Positions 7,800 to 17,967 of a DNA stretch of 64,000 nucleotides are shown one piece after another. The notes below the pieces were generated by a model. That model did no database searches. It had not been told where the DNA came from and saw nothing but the letters and a program-made list of their open reading frames with translations. Position 1 is the first letter of the stretch. Every line of letters starts with the position of its first letter. The position numbers and the translations under genes were made by a program. Source of the DNA: Planctomycetota bacterium (lineage in GTDB: Bacteria; Planctomycetota; J058); assembly GCA_019636275.1 (NCBI GenBank), contig JAHBXY010000004.1, positions 1-64,000 of the forward strand, written 5' to 3'.

Positions 7800-9923
7800 G
7801 TGAGCAATGGGAAGCGGGAGCTCTGGATCACGTGGGCGGGCTTCGGGCTGACGCTGGCGGCGACGCTGCTCTTCGCGCGCGAAGGGGTGGCGATCCTCCT
7901 CGAGCGGGCCGCCCGCGGCGACGCCGGCGCCGTGGTCGAGCAGGCGATCTTCCTGGTCCTCAGCTTCGCGATCTTCTGGGGCAGCTTCGTCTACCTCCTC
8001 TGCCGCCGCGGCTACTTCAAGCGGCTCGAGGCGCACCGCCCCGTCAGCGACGAGGAGCTCGAGGCGTTCCTCCTCGACGCGCCGCCCGTGGCCTTCCTGC
8101 TCCCCTCCTACAAGGAGGACGCCGAGGTGGTCCGGCAGGCGATCATGTCGTGCGCCCTGCAGGAGTACCCGCGGCGCCGCGTCACCCTCCTCATCGACGA
8201 CCCGTGCAACCCGACGAACCCCGCCGACGCGGCGGGCCTCGCCGCGGCCCGCGCCCTGCCGGCGCGGATCCAGGCCCAGCTCGATCAGGAGGCCGAGCGC
8301 TACCGGGCCGCCCGGGCGGCCTTCGAGGCGCGCTGCGAGGGCGGCGCCCTGGACCTCGCCCACGAGCGGGCGCTCCTGGCCGGGCTCCACGACGAGGCGG
8401 CGTCCTGGTTCGAGGCGCAGGCGGCGGGCCACGCCGGCCGCGCGCACACCGATCGCCTCTACGTCGAGCAGGTGCTCCTGTCGCGGGCCGCCCGCCACCG
8501 CGCCCAGGCCGCGCGGCTGCGCGCCCCCGAGGCGGCGCAGACGACCGCCGACCTGGCCCGCGGCCACGCGCTGCTGGCCGCCCGCTTCGCGGTGGAGCTC
8601 GGCTCGTTCGAGCGCAAGCGCTACGCGAACCTGTCGCACGAGCCGAACAAGGCCATGAACCTCAACAGCTACCTCGACCTGCTGGGCAAGGACCTGCGCG
8701 AGGCGCGCCGCCGCGACGGCCTGCACCTCGTCCCGACCGAGCCGGAGCGGGCGACCCTGCGCGTGCCGGACGCGACCTACGTGGTGACGCTCGACGCCGA
8801 CAGCATCCTCCTGCCCGACTACGCCTCGCGGCTGGTCCACATCATGGAGCAGCGCGGCAACGAGCGGGTGGCCGTGGTCCAGACGCCCTACAGCGCCGTC
8901 CCGGGCGCGGCGAGCCTCGTCGAGCGCGTGGCCGGCGCCACGACCGACATGCAGTACCTGATCCACCAGGGCTTCACCCACTACGACGCCACCTACTGGG
9001 TGGGGGCGAACGCGGTCCTGCGCCGGGCCGCCCTGCAGGACATCCGCATCGAGGTCGTCGACGACCGCGGCGTGCGCGTGGCCAAGTTCATCCAGGACCG
9101 GACGGTGATCGAGGACACGGAGTCGACGATCGACCTCGTCGAGCGCGGCTGGAGCCTCCTCAACTACCCCGCCCGCCTCTCCTACAGCGCGACGCCCCCG
9201 GACTTCGGCGCGCTCCTGATCCAGCGCCGCCGCTGGGCCAACGGCGGCCTCCTGATCCTGCCCAAGCTGCTCCGCCTCGTCGCCCGCAACCCGCTCCGCC
9301 CCGGCGCCCTCCGCATGGCCTTCTTCCGCGCCCACTACCTGCTCTCGCTCGCCCTCGTGAACGTGGGCTACCTGGCCTTCCTCTTCTGGCCCTTCGAGGA
9401 GTCGATCCGCTCCGCCTGGCTGCCGCTCACGGCCCTCCCCTACTTCTTCCTCTACGGGCGTGACCTCGTGGCCCAGGGCTACCGCTGGCTCGACCTGCCC
9501 CGCGTCTACGCGCTCAACCTCATGCTCGTCGTCGTCCACATGGGCGGGGTGCTCAAGTCGCTCGAGCAGGCGGTCACGGGCAAGCTCCTGCCCTTCCAGC
9601 GCACGCCGAAGGTCGAGGGCCGGACCGCCGCCCCGGCCGGCTACGTGCTCATGCAGGCGGGCCTGCTCGCCTTCTGCCTGTCGGCGATCCCCTTCAACCT
9701 CGCCAGCATGAACGTGGCGCACGCGGCCTTCTCGCTCGTCAACGGCCTCGTGTTCGCTTACGTCCTCTGCCGCTACATGGGCCTCCCGGAGAGCGCCGAG
9801 GACGTGCGGCTCGCCTTCGCCCCGGCGGTCGCGTCCGCCCGCGCCAGGGCGCTCCGGCTGATCCCCCGCTCGGCGCGCCTGCGCCGGCTGGCCGTGGCCT
9901 CGACGATCGGCCCGATCGACTGA
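7800..9923 (+). CDS. Processive family-2 glycosyltransferase (cellulose/hyaluronan-synthase type)
   Basis: 707 residues, GTG start after GGAGAGG. Two N-terminal helices (about 8-28, 45-65) precede a GT-A domain and five or six C-terminal helices (~500-690). The full processive signature is present: LLIDDP (~130), LDADS (~330), IEDTES (~437) and QRRRW (~474). These enzymes polymerise a beta-linked polysaccharide from UDP- or GDP-sugar and push it through their own membrane channel. Unusually, residues ~150-280, between the first two Asp motifs, are a long Ala/Arg/Glu-rich helical insertion, probably a coiled coil. The divergent SGNH hydrolase is the likely partner. Polymer identity cannot be told from sequence. 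Confidence 0.8.
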   Translation: MSNGKRELWITWAGFGLTLAATLLFAREGVAILLERAARGDAGAVVEQAIFLVLSFAIFWGSFVYLLCRRGYFKRLEAHRPVSDEELEAFLLDAPPVAFLLPSYKEDAEVVRQAIMSCALQEYPRRRVTLLIDDPCNPTNPADAAGLAAARALPARIQAQLDQEAERYRAARAAFEARCEGGALDLAHERALLAGLHDEAASWFEAQAAGHAGRAHTDRLYVEQVLLSRAARHRAQAARLRAPEAAQTTADLARGHALLAARFAVELGSFERKRYANLSHEPNKAMNLNSYLDLLGKDLREARRRDGLHLVPTEPERATLRVPDATYVVTLDADSILLPDYASRLVHIMEQRGNERVAVVQTPYSAVPGAASLVERVAGATTDMQYLIHQGFTHYDATYWVGANAVLRRAALQDIRIEVVDDRGVRVAKFIQDRTVIEDTESTIDLVERGWSLLNYPARLSYSATPPDFGALLIQRRRWANGGLLILPKLLRLVARNPLRPGALRMAFFRAHYLLSLALVNVGYLAFLFWPFEESIRSAWLPLTALPYFFLYGRDLVAQGYRWLDLPRVYALNLMLVVVHMGGVLKSLEQAVTGKLLPFQRTPKVEGRTAAPAGYVLMQAGLLAFCLSAIPFNLASMNVAHAAFSLVNGLVFAYVLCRYMGLPESAEDVRLAFAPAVASARARALRLIPRSARLRRLAVASTIGPID

Positions 9924-9957
9924 GCGCGCATCCCCGAGCGTAGGCCGCGAAGCGGCC
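9922..9957 (-). repeat. Family B element, 36-bp core copy B3 (terminator-like)
   Basis: Read on the minus strand this is identical over 36 bases to the middle of copy B2 (62094-62270). It contains the stem GGCCGC-TTC-GCGGCC. It overlaps the TGA of the GT2 gene and sits between two convergent genes, so it probably serves as a bidirectional terminator. Confidence 0.65.
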
Positions 9958-9966
9958 AGCCGGCGA

Positions 9967-10703
<737 letters not shown>

Positions 10704-10707
<4 letters not shown>

Positions 10708-12272
10708 CGCTCACCCCCGGCCAGCTTGCGCTCCATGCGCCGCGCCCACATGCTGAGCGGGTAGGACATGAGCAGGTAGAGCACGGCCGTGGCCGCGGCC
10801 AGGTGCACGAAGTGCGACACGTCGGAGCGGCCGAGCACGTAGAAGCGCTTGGTCAGCTCCTGGATGGCGATCACCGAGACGATCGACGTGTCCTTGAGCA
10901 GGGCCACGAAGTCGTTGGTCACCGGCGGGATCACCATGCGGAAGGCCTGCGGCAGGAGGACGCGCCGGATCGCCTGCCAGCGCGTCATGCCGAGGGCCAG
11001 CGCCGCCTCGAACTGGCCCTTCGGGACCGCCTGCAGGCCGGCGCGGTAGATCTCCGCCTCGTAGGCGGCGTAGTTGAGGCCGAGGCCCAGGACCGCCGCC
11101 GCGAGCGGCGGCAGCTCGAGGCCGAACGGCGGCGGCAGGTGCGGCATGCCGTAGTAGATGACGAAGAGCTGCAGCATGACCGGGGTGCCGCGGAAGACCT
11201 CGACGTAGACCGTCGCCAGGCCGCGCACGACCGGGCCGGCGTAGAGCCGCGCCACGGCCAGCGGCACGCCCAGGCCGATCGCCAGGGCCATGGAGAGGAC
11301 GGAGATCAGGATCGTCATCCTGGCCGCCGACAGGAGCAACGGGCCGTGACGCGCGAGCCAGCTCCGGCTCGGCTCCTGCACGGGCGCGGCGATCGTGGGC
11401 GCGCCCTGCGCGGCGACGCGCGCCGCCTCGAACAGCCCGCCCAGGGCGCCGGCCTCGTCGGGGCGCACGAGGGCCCACTGGCGGTCGTCCCACAGGTCCC
11501 AGCGGCGCAGGATCGAGGCCAGGCGGCCGTCGCGGACCATGCGGCCGAGCGCCTCGTCGAGCGCCTCGAGCAGGCGCTCCTGGCCGGGCGCGACGACGAT
11601 CCCGTACTCGCCGCGGCCGATCGGGTCGCCCACCCAGCGCAGCGCCGGGCGCTGGTCGTGGCGGGCGTAGTACTTGGTGATCGGCACGTCGAGGAGCACG
11701 GCGTCGATCCGGCTCAGCTCGAGGTCCTCGTAGGGCTCGATCTGGCCGTCGTAGGTGCGCACGACCGCGCCGGCGTCGCGCAGCATGCGCTCGGCGAGCG
11801 TGCCGCCGAGCGTGCCCGCCTGGCGGCCGGCGAGGTCCTCGAGGCGCCGGATGCGGTCCTCGGTGACGCGCACGACGAGCTGCTCGGAGAACAGGTAGTA
11901 AGGGCGCGTGAACAGGCCGAGCTTGCGCGACTCGTCGGTGACCTCGAGCCCGTTCATGCCGAAGTCGACCGCGCCGCGGCCGACGTCCTGGTAGATCGAG
12001 GCCCAGTTGAGGGGCACGAACTCGAGCGCGAGGCCCAGCTCCTTGCACAGCTCCTGCGCGATGTCCTGCTCGAAGCCCACGACCCGCTCGGGCTCGTTGG
12101 GGTCGGCGAACACGTAGGGCGCCCCGCCCTCCGCGTCGGCCCCCCAGCGGAGCGTGCCGCGGGCGCGCGCCGCGTCGAGCGCGTCGCGGGGCGCGTCCTG
12201 GCCGCGCGCGATCGACGCCACCACCACGAGGACCGCCAGCAGCGACCAGCCGGCGAGCGCCGCTCTCCTCAT
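10704..12272 (-). CDS. Amino-acid ABC transporter: fused substrate-binding protein and permease
   Basis: 522 residues; ATG chosen at the start of the signal peptide (MRRAALAGWSLLAVLVVV, cleavage near ARGQ). Residues ~32-255 are an SBP_bac_3 domain (TLRWGADAEGGAPYVF, VVGFEQDIAQEL, DFGMNG). Residues ~305-515 are a HisM/GlnP-type permease with an EAA loop (EAALALGMTRWQAIRR) that docks the ATPase. The fusion tethers the binding domain to the channel, as known for Lactococcus GlnP. It is the only transmembrane subunit in the operon, so the transporter is probably a permease homodimer with the downstream ATPase. A possible -10 (TATCTT) lies near 12300 on the minus strand. Confidence 0.88.
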
Positions 12273-12326
12273 GTCCACCCCCCCTGCGAGCGGGAGGAAG
12301 ATACCGCATCCGGCGGGGGACGCTGC

Positions 12327-12332
12327 TACGAT
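12327..12332 (+). promoter_or_regulatory. -10 element TACGAT; decides the Uma2 start
   Basis: TACGAT lies 7 bases before the ATG at 12340 and partly covers the alternative ATG at 12331. If used, the transcript begins at or just before 12340, which favours that codon as a leaderless start. Confidence 0.4.
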
Positions 12333-12339
12333 GATCTTC

Positions 12340-12939
12340 ATGAGCCGCGCCGCCCTGGCGAAGAGCGCCGACGCCGACCAGATCATCACCCTCCACGGGC
12401 TCACCTGGACCGAGTACGAGGTCCTCCTGGCGATCCGCGGCGACCGGCCGGGGCCGCGCATGACCTACCTCCGGGGGGAGCTCGAGCTCATGAGCTCGTC
12501 GCGGACCCACGAGTGGATCAAGAAGACCCTCGCCCGCATGCTCGAGGCCTGGGCCACCGAGCGGCGCCTGCCGCTGGCGGGGTTCGGCTCGTGGACGATC
12601 CGGAGCGCGCCCAGGGAGCGCGGCCTCGAGCCCGACGAGTGCTACGCGCTCTCCGAGCGCCACGACCGGCCCGACCTGGCGATCGAGGTGATCTGGACGA
12701 ACCCGGCGATCGACAAGCTCGAGGTCTACCGCGGGCTCGGGGTCCCCGAGGTCTGGCTGTGGGAGGACGACCGCATCCGCGTGCACGTCCTGCGCGGCGA
12801 GGTCTACGTCGAGGTCGAGCGGAGCGAGGTCCTGCCCGACGCGCCGCTGGACGCGTTCGTGCGCTTCCTGCAGGTCGACGATCAGCCGCGCGCGGTGTTC
12901 GGGTTCGTCGACTGGCTGCGCGGACAGGCGTCTAGCTGA
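12340..12939 (+). CDS. Uma2-family PD-(D/E)XK endonuclease-like protein
   Basis: 199 residues (202 if the ATG at 12331 is used). The family features are the N-terminal TWTEYEVLLAIRGD, the YLRGELELMSSSRTHEW strand-helix, and the nuclease core RPDLAIEVIWTN...DKLEVYRGLGVPEVWLWE, giving the Asp and Glu of the PD-(D/E)XK fold and a following Lys. Uma2 (DUF820) proteins are very abundant in cyanobacteria and planctomycetes; their biological role is not settled. It stands between the ABC importer and the convergent HAD gene, with which its 3' end overlaps by 8 bases. Confidence 0.8.
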   Translation: MSRAALAKSADADQIITLHGLTWTEYEVLLAIRGDRPGPRMTYLRGELELMSSSRTHEWIKKTLARMLEAWATERRLPLAGFGSWTIRSAPRERGLEPDECYALSERHDRPDLAIEVIWTNPAIDKLEVYRGLGVPEVWLWEDDRIRVHVLRGEVYVEVERSEVLPDAPLDAFVRFLQVDDQPRAVFGFVDWLRGQASS

Positions 12940-13630
12940 CGAGCGGCAGCAGGTCCGCCAGCGCGGCGATCCGCGGGCAGGGGCGCGGCGTCTCGTAGGC
13001 CCCGATGCGGTCGATCAGGACGCCGGTGAGCCCGGCGTGGCGGGCGGCCTCGACGTCGATCGAGTAGATGTCGCCCACGTAGAGCGTCCGCGCCGGGTCG
13101 GCCTCGAGGCGGGTCACGGCGCGGCGGAAGAGCTCCGGGTCGGGCTTGGCCACGCCCTCGAGGTGCGAGTCGAGGATCTGGTCGAACAGGTGGCCGATCC
13201 CCTCGTGGTTCAGCTTCCAGGCGATGTGCCCGTCCGAGTTCGACACGACGCCCAGGCGCAGGCCGCGCGCGCGCAGGGCCTCGAGCGTCGGCCGCGCGTC
13301 GTCGGGGACGACCGTCCAGAGCTTCAGCGCCCGGTCGAGGGCCATGAGCGCGTCGGCGGCCTCGAGCCGGCGGCGGGGCTCGATCCCCAGGTGGTCGAGG
13401 AGCAGGTCGGCCAGGCGGAAGCCGCGGCCGTCGGCGTAGGCCTGCTGGGGCGGGTAGCGGCGCGCGTCGAGGTGCGGGAGGAAGAAGGCGTCGAGGTCGC
13501 GGCGCACGGCCACGAGCGCGCGCGAGACGGCCGCCTCGTCGACGCCGTCGCCGCACGCGCCGACGATCGCCGGGAGGTCCAGGTTGAGGAGGGTCTCCCC
13601 GGCGTCGAAGACGATCGTCGTGACGTCCAC
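12932..13630 (-). CDS. HAD-superfamily hydrolase
   Basis: 232 residues. Motif I is VFDAGETLL: the nucleophile Asp is present but the usual second Asp (D-x-D) is Gly, a variant common in COG1011-like members. Motif II is VVSNSDG (~115), motif III Lys is in GVAKPDPELF, and motif IV is YVGDIYSIDVEAARHAG. The substrate is probably a phosphorylated metabolite, but it cannot be told from sequence. The GTG start has TAGGGT 8 bases upstream and no ribosome-binding site, suggesting a leaderless mRNA. Confidence 0.8.
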   Translation of the reverse strand: MDVTTIVFDAGETLLNLDLPAIVGACGDGVDEAAVSRALVAVRRDLDAFFLPHLDARRYPPQQAYADGRGFRLADLLLDHLGIEPRRRLEAADALMALDRALKLWTVVPDDARPTLEALRARGLRLGVVSNSDGHIAWKLNHEGIGHLFDQILDSHLEGVAKPDPELFRRAVTRLEADPARTLYVGDIYSIDVEAARHAGLTGVLIDRIGAYETPRPCPRIAALADLLPLVS

Positions 13631-13638
13631 GGGGCGCG

Positions 13639-13644
13639 ACCCTA
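13639..13644 (-). promoter_or_regulatory. -10 element TAGGGT of the HAD hydrolase gene
   Basis: TAGGGT on the minus strand ends 8 bases before the GTG start. It matches the TANNNT pattern with 6-9 base spacing seen at several other genes here. Confidence 0.4.
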
Positions 13645-13669
13645 TCAGGTGGGTCCGCCGGGGCGAAAG

Positions 13670-14710
13670 CTACACCGTTACGACCCACCCGCGCGGGTCG
13701 GGAAGCGTGCCGCGCTGGATCCCCGTGAGCCGGGCGTAGAGCTCGCGCGTGACCGGGCCCGGCGCGGCGCCGTCGCCGACCTGCACGTCGTTCGCGCCGT
13801 CGTGGACGACGGACACCGGCGTGATCACGGCGGCCGTGCCCGTGCAGCCCATCTCGAGGAAGTCGGCCACCTCGTCGATCGCCACGCGCCGGCGCTCGAC
13901 CTCGAGCCCGAGGTCCTCGGCCGCGAGCGTGAGCACCGAGGCCATGGTCACCGAGGGCAGGATCGAATCGGACGCCGGCGTGACCAGCCGCGCCTTGCCG
14001 CCGCGCGCGCGCGGGGGCAGGACGCCGAAGACGTTGGCCGACCCGGCCTCCTCCAGCCAGCGGTGCTCGATCGGGTCGAGGTACAGCGCCTCGTCGTAGC
14101 CGGCCGCCTTGGCCTCGGCCGTGGCCAGGAGGCCTCCGGCGTAGTTGCCGCCGACCTTGAAGGCGCCGGTGCCCTGCGGGGCCACGCGGTCGTGGCGCGA
14201 CACGCGCAGGCGGATCGCCTTCATGCCACCCTTGAAGTAGGGGCCCACGGGCGAGCAGAAGACGCGGAGGAGGTAGCGCGGCGCCGGCCGGAGGCCCAGG
14301 TTGTCGCCGACGCCGATCAGGAGCGGGCGCACGTAGAGCGCGGCGCCCAGCCCGTGCGGCGGCATGTAGGCCTCGTTGGCCCGCACGCACTCGCGCACGG
14401 CGTGGAGGAACAGCTCCTCGGGCGGCGGCGGCATGAGCAGGCGCCGCGCCGAGTCGGCCATGCGCCGGGCGTTCTCGAGCGGCCGGAAGAGGACCGAGCG
14501 GTCCTCGGGCGTGGTGAACGCCTTGAGCCCCTCGAAGCACTGCTGCGCGTAGTGCAGCGCGCAGGCGCCCTCCTCGACGGTGATCGTCGCGTCGGCGACG
14601 AGCCCGCCCTCGCTCCAGGCGCCGTCCCGGTGCTCGGCCTGGAAGCGCCAGGGCGTGCGCAGGTAGCTGAAGCCCAGGTTGCCCCAGTCCAGGTCGACGC
14701 GCTGCCTCAC
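13670..14710 (-). CDS. ilvE: Branched-chain amino-acid aminotransferase
   Basis: 346 residues; GTG start preceded by GGAGGAGGG. It is a class IV PLP aminotransferase of the type catalysing the last step of Leu, Ile and Val synthesis and the first of their breakdown (2-oxoglutarate/Glu as partner). Diagnostic segments are [52 protein letters not shown] with the PLP Lys near residue 184, [13 protein letters not shown] and [14 protein letters not shown]. Length is normal for the long bacterial (type II) form. It is a lone gene: a family A repeat separates it from the protease gene upstream. Confidence 0.9.
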   Translation of the reverse strand: MRQRVDLDWGNLGFSYLRTPWRFQAEHRDGAWSEGGLVADATITVEEGACALHYAQQCFEGLKAFTTPEDRSVLFRPLENARRMADSARRLLMPPPPEELFLHAVRECVRANEAYMPPHGLGAALYVRPLLIGVGDNLGLRPAPRYLLRVFCSPVGPYFKGGMKAIRLRVSRHDRVAPQGTGAFKVGGNYAGGLLATAEAKAAGYDEALYLDPIEHRWLEEAGSANVFGVLPPRARGGKARLVTPASDSILPSVTMASVLTLAAEDLGLEVERRRVAIDEVADFLEMGCTGTAAVITPVSVVHDGANDVQVGDGAAPGPVTRELYARLTGIQRGTLPDPRGWVVTV

Positions 14711-14772
14711 TGGCCGCCCTCCTCCGCCAGAGGGATCGTCCCACCGCGACGGCGACCGCGCGAGGGCGATGG

Positions 14773-14900
14773 GTGGTGTGCTCGACGGCTGCGGCCGCGG
14801 ATGCCGGCCTCCGCGCCCTCGCCTCGCTTGTGGTTCCATTCCACGCGGGCTCGAGCGTGTGGGTGACGAGCTTGCGGGCTGGAAGTCAGGCCCGGGCTGA
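14773..14900 (+). repeat. Family A element, internally deleted copy A2
   Basis: It carries the left edge (CTCGACGGCTGCGGCCGCGG) joined directly to the right part (CTCCGCGCCCTCGCCTCGC, then TGTGGTTCCATTCCAC) of the family. The whole central hairpin present in A1, A3 and A4 is missing, as expected from deletion between the two arms. Confidence 0.65.
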
Positions 14901-14901
14901 C

Positions 14902-15999
14902 TCAGTCCCCGTCGTCCTGCCGGGCGGCGGACGCGGCGGCCGGCCGGGCCGCGCCGGGCGGCGGCGGGGCGGCGGCCTCGGGGGGGCCGTGCACCACCCG
15001 CTCGGGGTCGGCGCCGAGCGCCCGCAGGAGGCGCACCCGGACCCAGTCGATCGGCACGGCGAAGCCGATGTTGTCGGCGTCGGCGACCTTCGACGTGTTG
15101 ATCCCGATCACCCGCCCGTTCAGGTCGAGGAGCGGTCCGCCGGAGTTGCCCGGGTTGATCGCGGCGTCGGTCTGCACGAGCCCCAGCGGCGCCGCCACGC
15201 CGAGCGGGCGGTCGGTCTCCGACACGTCGAGCGAGCTGACGAGCCCGAGGCTCGCGGTCGGGTTGCGCGGCCGCTGGTCGAGCTCCTCGCCGCGGCCCGG
15301 GTAACCCATGGCCAGGCAGAAGGTGCCGAGCTGCTCGGCGAGCACGCTCCCCAGCGGCAGCGGGCGCGGCGGGGTCGCGCCGGGCGGGAGGGTCCAGCGG
15401 ACGAGCGCCGCGTCGAGGGTGTGGTCGATCCACACCAGCTCGGCCTCGTGGTCCCACAGGCCCGTGAGCAGCGAGTCGATCCCCTCGCTCGTGGTCGTGG
15501 CCTCGCCGGCGCGCAGGAGCACCCGCTCGGGGTGCTCGCCGATCACGTGCGCGTTGGTGAGCGCGTAGACCTGCCGCCCGTTCACCCCGACGACGAAGGC
15601 CGAGCCGTGGTGCATGGCCACGAGCTCACCGATCCAGCCGAAGAGCAGGTAGAAGGGCGGCGCGAGCGTCGTCCAGATGTTCGGGAAGTTGGCCACGGCC
15701 GTGAGGGTCGTGCCGCCGAGGCCCGCGAGGTAGCCGAGGAAGCGGGGGCGCTGGTCGGCCTGCACCTGCGCCACGCTGGCGCGGCCGGTGACGACGAGCG
15801 ACGTGACCACGGCCACGTCGAGCGGGTGGCTGCGGTCGGGCTCGGGCGCCGGGCCGTAGGTCGCCTGCGGCGCGAACAGCTCGATCAGGAACTGCCGCTC
15901 GTCCGCCGTGAGGTCCACGGGCTGCATGGACGCGCCGCAGCCGGACAGGAAGAGGAGCGCGGCGGCCAGGAGCAGCTTCGCGGCGACGCCCGACGGCAT
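14902..15999 (-). CDS. Lipoprotein trypsin-like serine protease (DegP/HtrA-like protease domain, no PDZ)
   Basis: 365 residues; ATG after GGAGGGAAC. The lipoprotein signal ends FLSGC (Cys21). The triad is complete: His in LTNAHVIG (~150), Asp in [11 protein letters not shown] (~195) and Ser in NPGNSGGPL (~286). The substrate-pocket strand [12 protein letters not shown] also matches HtrA enzymes. There is no PDZ domain; the tail is a short Ala/Pro-rich stretch. A hydrophobic segment near residue 110 ([13 protein letters not shown]) may be a second membrane contact. It is probably an envelope quality-control or processing protease. It is divergent from the ABC exporter gene. Confidence 0.8.
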   Translation of the reverse strand: MPSGVAAKLLLAAALLFLSGCGASMQPVDLTADERQFLIELFAPQATYGPAPEPDRSHPLDVAVVTSLVVTGRASVAQVQADQRPRFLGYLAGLGGTTLTAVANFPNIWTTLAPPFYLLFGWIGELVAMHHGSAFVVGVNGRQVYALTNAHVIGEHPERVLLRAGEATTTSEGIDSLLTGLWDHEAELVWIDHTLDAALVRWTLPPGATPPRPLPLGSVLAEQLGTFCLAMGYPGRGEELDQRPRNPTASLGLVSSLDVSETDRPLGVAAPLGLVQTDAAINPGNSGGPLLDLNGRVIGINTSKVADADNIGFAVPIDWVRVRLLRALGADPERVVHGPPEAAAPPPPGAARPAAASAARQDDGD

Positions 16000-16107
16000 G
16001 TTCCCTCCGCCCGGCGGCTCCGCCGGGCCGACGCCCTGTCCGTACTCTACCCGCCGCCTGCACGGACGCGGGGTCGCGACCGCGCACGGCGGCGCGCGGC
16101 GGCGGGT

Positions 16108-16113
16108 TACGCT
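16108..16113 (+). promoter_or_regulatory. -10 element TACGCT of the ABC exporter gene
   Basis: TACGCT ends 9 bases before the ATG at 16123, and there is no ribosome-binding site, so the mRNA may be leaderless. Confidence 0.4.
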
Positions 16114-16122
16114 CGGCCCGAC

Positions 16123-17916
16123 ATGACCAGCCCCCCCGCCCCGCGGCCCGCGCCGCTCCTGCGGCTCCTGCGCTACGCGCGCGGGCGCCGCGGGACCGTC
16201 GCCTGGGCCGCCGCCTGCTCCGTGATCAACAAGGTCCTCGACCTCGCCCCGCCCGTGATCATCGGCGTGGCGGTCGACGTGGTCGTCCAGCGGGAGGACT
16301 CGCTCCTGGCCGGCCTGGGCCTCGTCAGCGCGAAGAGCCAGCTCGTCGCGCTCACGGTCGCGACCGTGGTGATCTTCGTCCTCGAGTCGCTCTTCGAGTA
16401 CCTCTACGCGCTCGCCTGGCGCAACCTCGGCCAGTCGCTGCAGCACGACCTGCGCCTCGACGCCTACGCCCACGTGCAGCGCCTGGAGCTGTCCTTCTTC
16501 GAGGACAAGAGCACGGGCGGGCTCATGAGCGTCCTCAACGACGACGTGAACCAGCTCGAGCGCTTCCTCGACGGCGGGGCCAACGACCTCCTGCAGGTGG
16601 CCACGACGGTGCTCGTCGTCGGCGGCATGTTCGTGTGGCTGGCGCCGACGGTCGCCTGGGCGGCGCTCCTGCCCATGCCGGTGATCCTGTGGGCGTCGTT
16701 CTGGTTCCAGCGCACGATCGCGCCCAGGTACGCGGCGGTCCGCGAGCAGGCGGGGCTCCTCAACGGGCAGCTGGCGAACAACCTGCAGGGGATCGCCACG
16801 ATCAAGAGCTTCACGGCCGAGGCGCACGAGGTCGACCGCGTGCGGGAGGGCAGCGAGGCCTACCGCCAGGCGAACCGCCGGGCGATCGCGCTCTCGGCCG
16901 CCTTCTCGCCCCTGATCCGCATGGTGATCGTGGTCGCCGTGTGCGTCACGCTCCTGCCCGGCGGCCTCCTCGTCCTCGACGGGCGGCTCTCGGCGGGCGA
17001 GTACAGCGTGCTCGTGTTCCTCATCCAGCGGCTCCTCTGGCCGCTGACGCGCCTCGGGGCCACGTTCGACCTCTACCAGCGCGCCATGGCCTCGACGGCG
17101 CGGATCCTCGACGTGCTCGACCAGCCGGTGCGGATCGTCGGCGGCGGCGCGGCCCTGCCGCGGGCCGAGGTGAAGGGCGAGCTGGCGCTCGACGGCGTGA
17201 CGTTCGAGTACGTCCCCGGCCACCCCGTCCTGCGCGACCTCACCCTGCGCATCCCGGCCGGCGAGACGACGGCGGTCGTGGGCGCCACCGGCGGCGGCAA
17301 GAGCACGATCGTCAAGCTGCTCCTGCGCCTCTACGAGCCGACGCGCGGGCGGGTGCTCCTCGACGGGCGCGACGTGCGCGACCTCGACCTCGCCGCCCTG
17401 CGCGGGGCGATCGGCCTGGTCAGCCAGGACACGTTCCTGTTCCACGGCACCGTGCGCGAGAACATCGCCTACGGGACGTTCGACGCGACCGAGGAGCAGG
17501 TGGTCGCGGCGGCGAAGGCGGCCGAGGCGCACGAGTTCATCGTCCGCCTGCCGCGGGGCTACGACACGATCGTCGGCGAGCGCGGCCAGAAGCTCTCGGG
17601 CGGGCAGCGCCAGCGCATCTCGATCGCGCGGGCCGTGCTCAAGGACCCGCCGGTGCTGGTCCTCGACGAGGCGACGTCGTCGGTCGACAACGAGACCGAG
17701 GCCGCGATCCAGCGCTCGCTCGAGCGGCTGGCCCGCGGGCGCACGACGCTCGTGATCGCGCACCGGCTGTCGACGGTCCGCAACGCCCACCGCATCCACG
17801 TGCTCGAGGACGGGCAGGTGCGCGAGGCGGGGCGCCACGAGGAGCTCCTCGACCGCGACGACGGCCTCTACGCGGCGCTGTGGCGCGTGCAGACGGGCGT
17901 GGCCGCGGGCGCGTAG
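16123..17916 (+). CDS. ABC exporter, fused membrane and ATPase domains (MsbA-like)
   Basis: 597 residues. Six membrane helices occupy residues ~15-320; the ATPase follows with Walker [10 protein letters not shown] (~386), signature LSGGQRQR (~491), Walker [13 protein letters not shown] (~512) and switch His IAHRLS (~545), all intact. The x-loop [12 protein letters not shown] is typical of exporters of lipids, peptides or drugs. It works as a homodimer in the inner membrane. Segments such as [26 protein letters not shown] match MsbA/LmrA-type coupling regions. The peroxiredoxin gene follows 51 bases downstream with its own ribosome-binding site. The cargo is not predictable. Confidence 0.88.
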   Translation: MTSPPAPRPAPLLRLLRYARGRRGTVAWAAACSVINKVLDLAPPVIIGVAVDVVVQREDSLLAGLGLVSAKSQLVALTVATVVIFVLESLFEYLYALAWRNLGQSLQHDLRLDAYAHVQRLELSFFEDKSTGGLMSVLNDDVNQLERFLDGGANDLLQVATTVLVVGGMFVWLAPTVAWAALLPMPVILWASFWFQRTIAPRYAAVREQAGLLNGQLANNLQGIATIKSFTAEAHEVDRVREGSEAYRQANRRAIALSAAFSPLIRMVIVVAVCVTLLPGGLLVLDGRLSAGEYSVLVFLIQRLLWPLTRLGATFDLYQRAMASTARILDVLDQPVRIVGGGAALPRAEVKGELALDGVTFEYVPGHPVLRDLTLRIPAGETTAVVGATGGGKSTIVKLLLRLYEPTRGRVLLDGRDVRDLDLAALRGAIGLVSQDTFLFHGTVRENIAYGTFDATEEQVVAAAKAAEAHEFIVRLPRGYDTIVGERGQKLSGGQRQRISIARAVLKDPPVLVLDEATSSVDNETEAAIQRSLERLARGRTTLVIAHRLSTVRNAHRIHVLEDGQVREAGRHEELLDRDDGLYAALWRVQTGVAAGA

Positions 17917-17967
17917 TGGCGCGGCGGCGCGTCGAGTAGGCTGCGCGGCCCCCCAGAGGAGGTCGCC

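Noticed and set aside
4442-9463. Very long plus-strand frame opposite the Pro-rich lipoprotein and SGNH genes
   Set aside because: Composition is Arg/Gly/Ala noise antisense to genes with clear motifs and ribosome-binding sites, and in its last part it lies out of frame within the GT2 gene.
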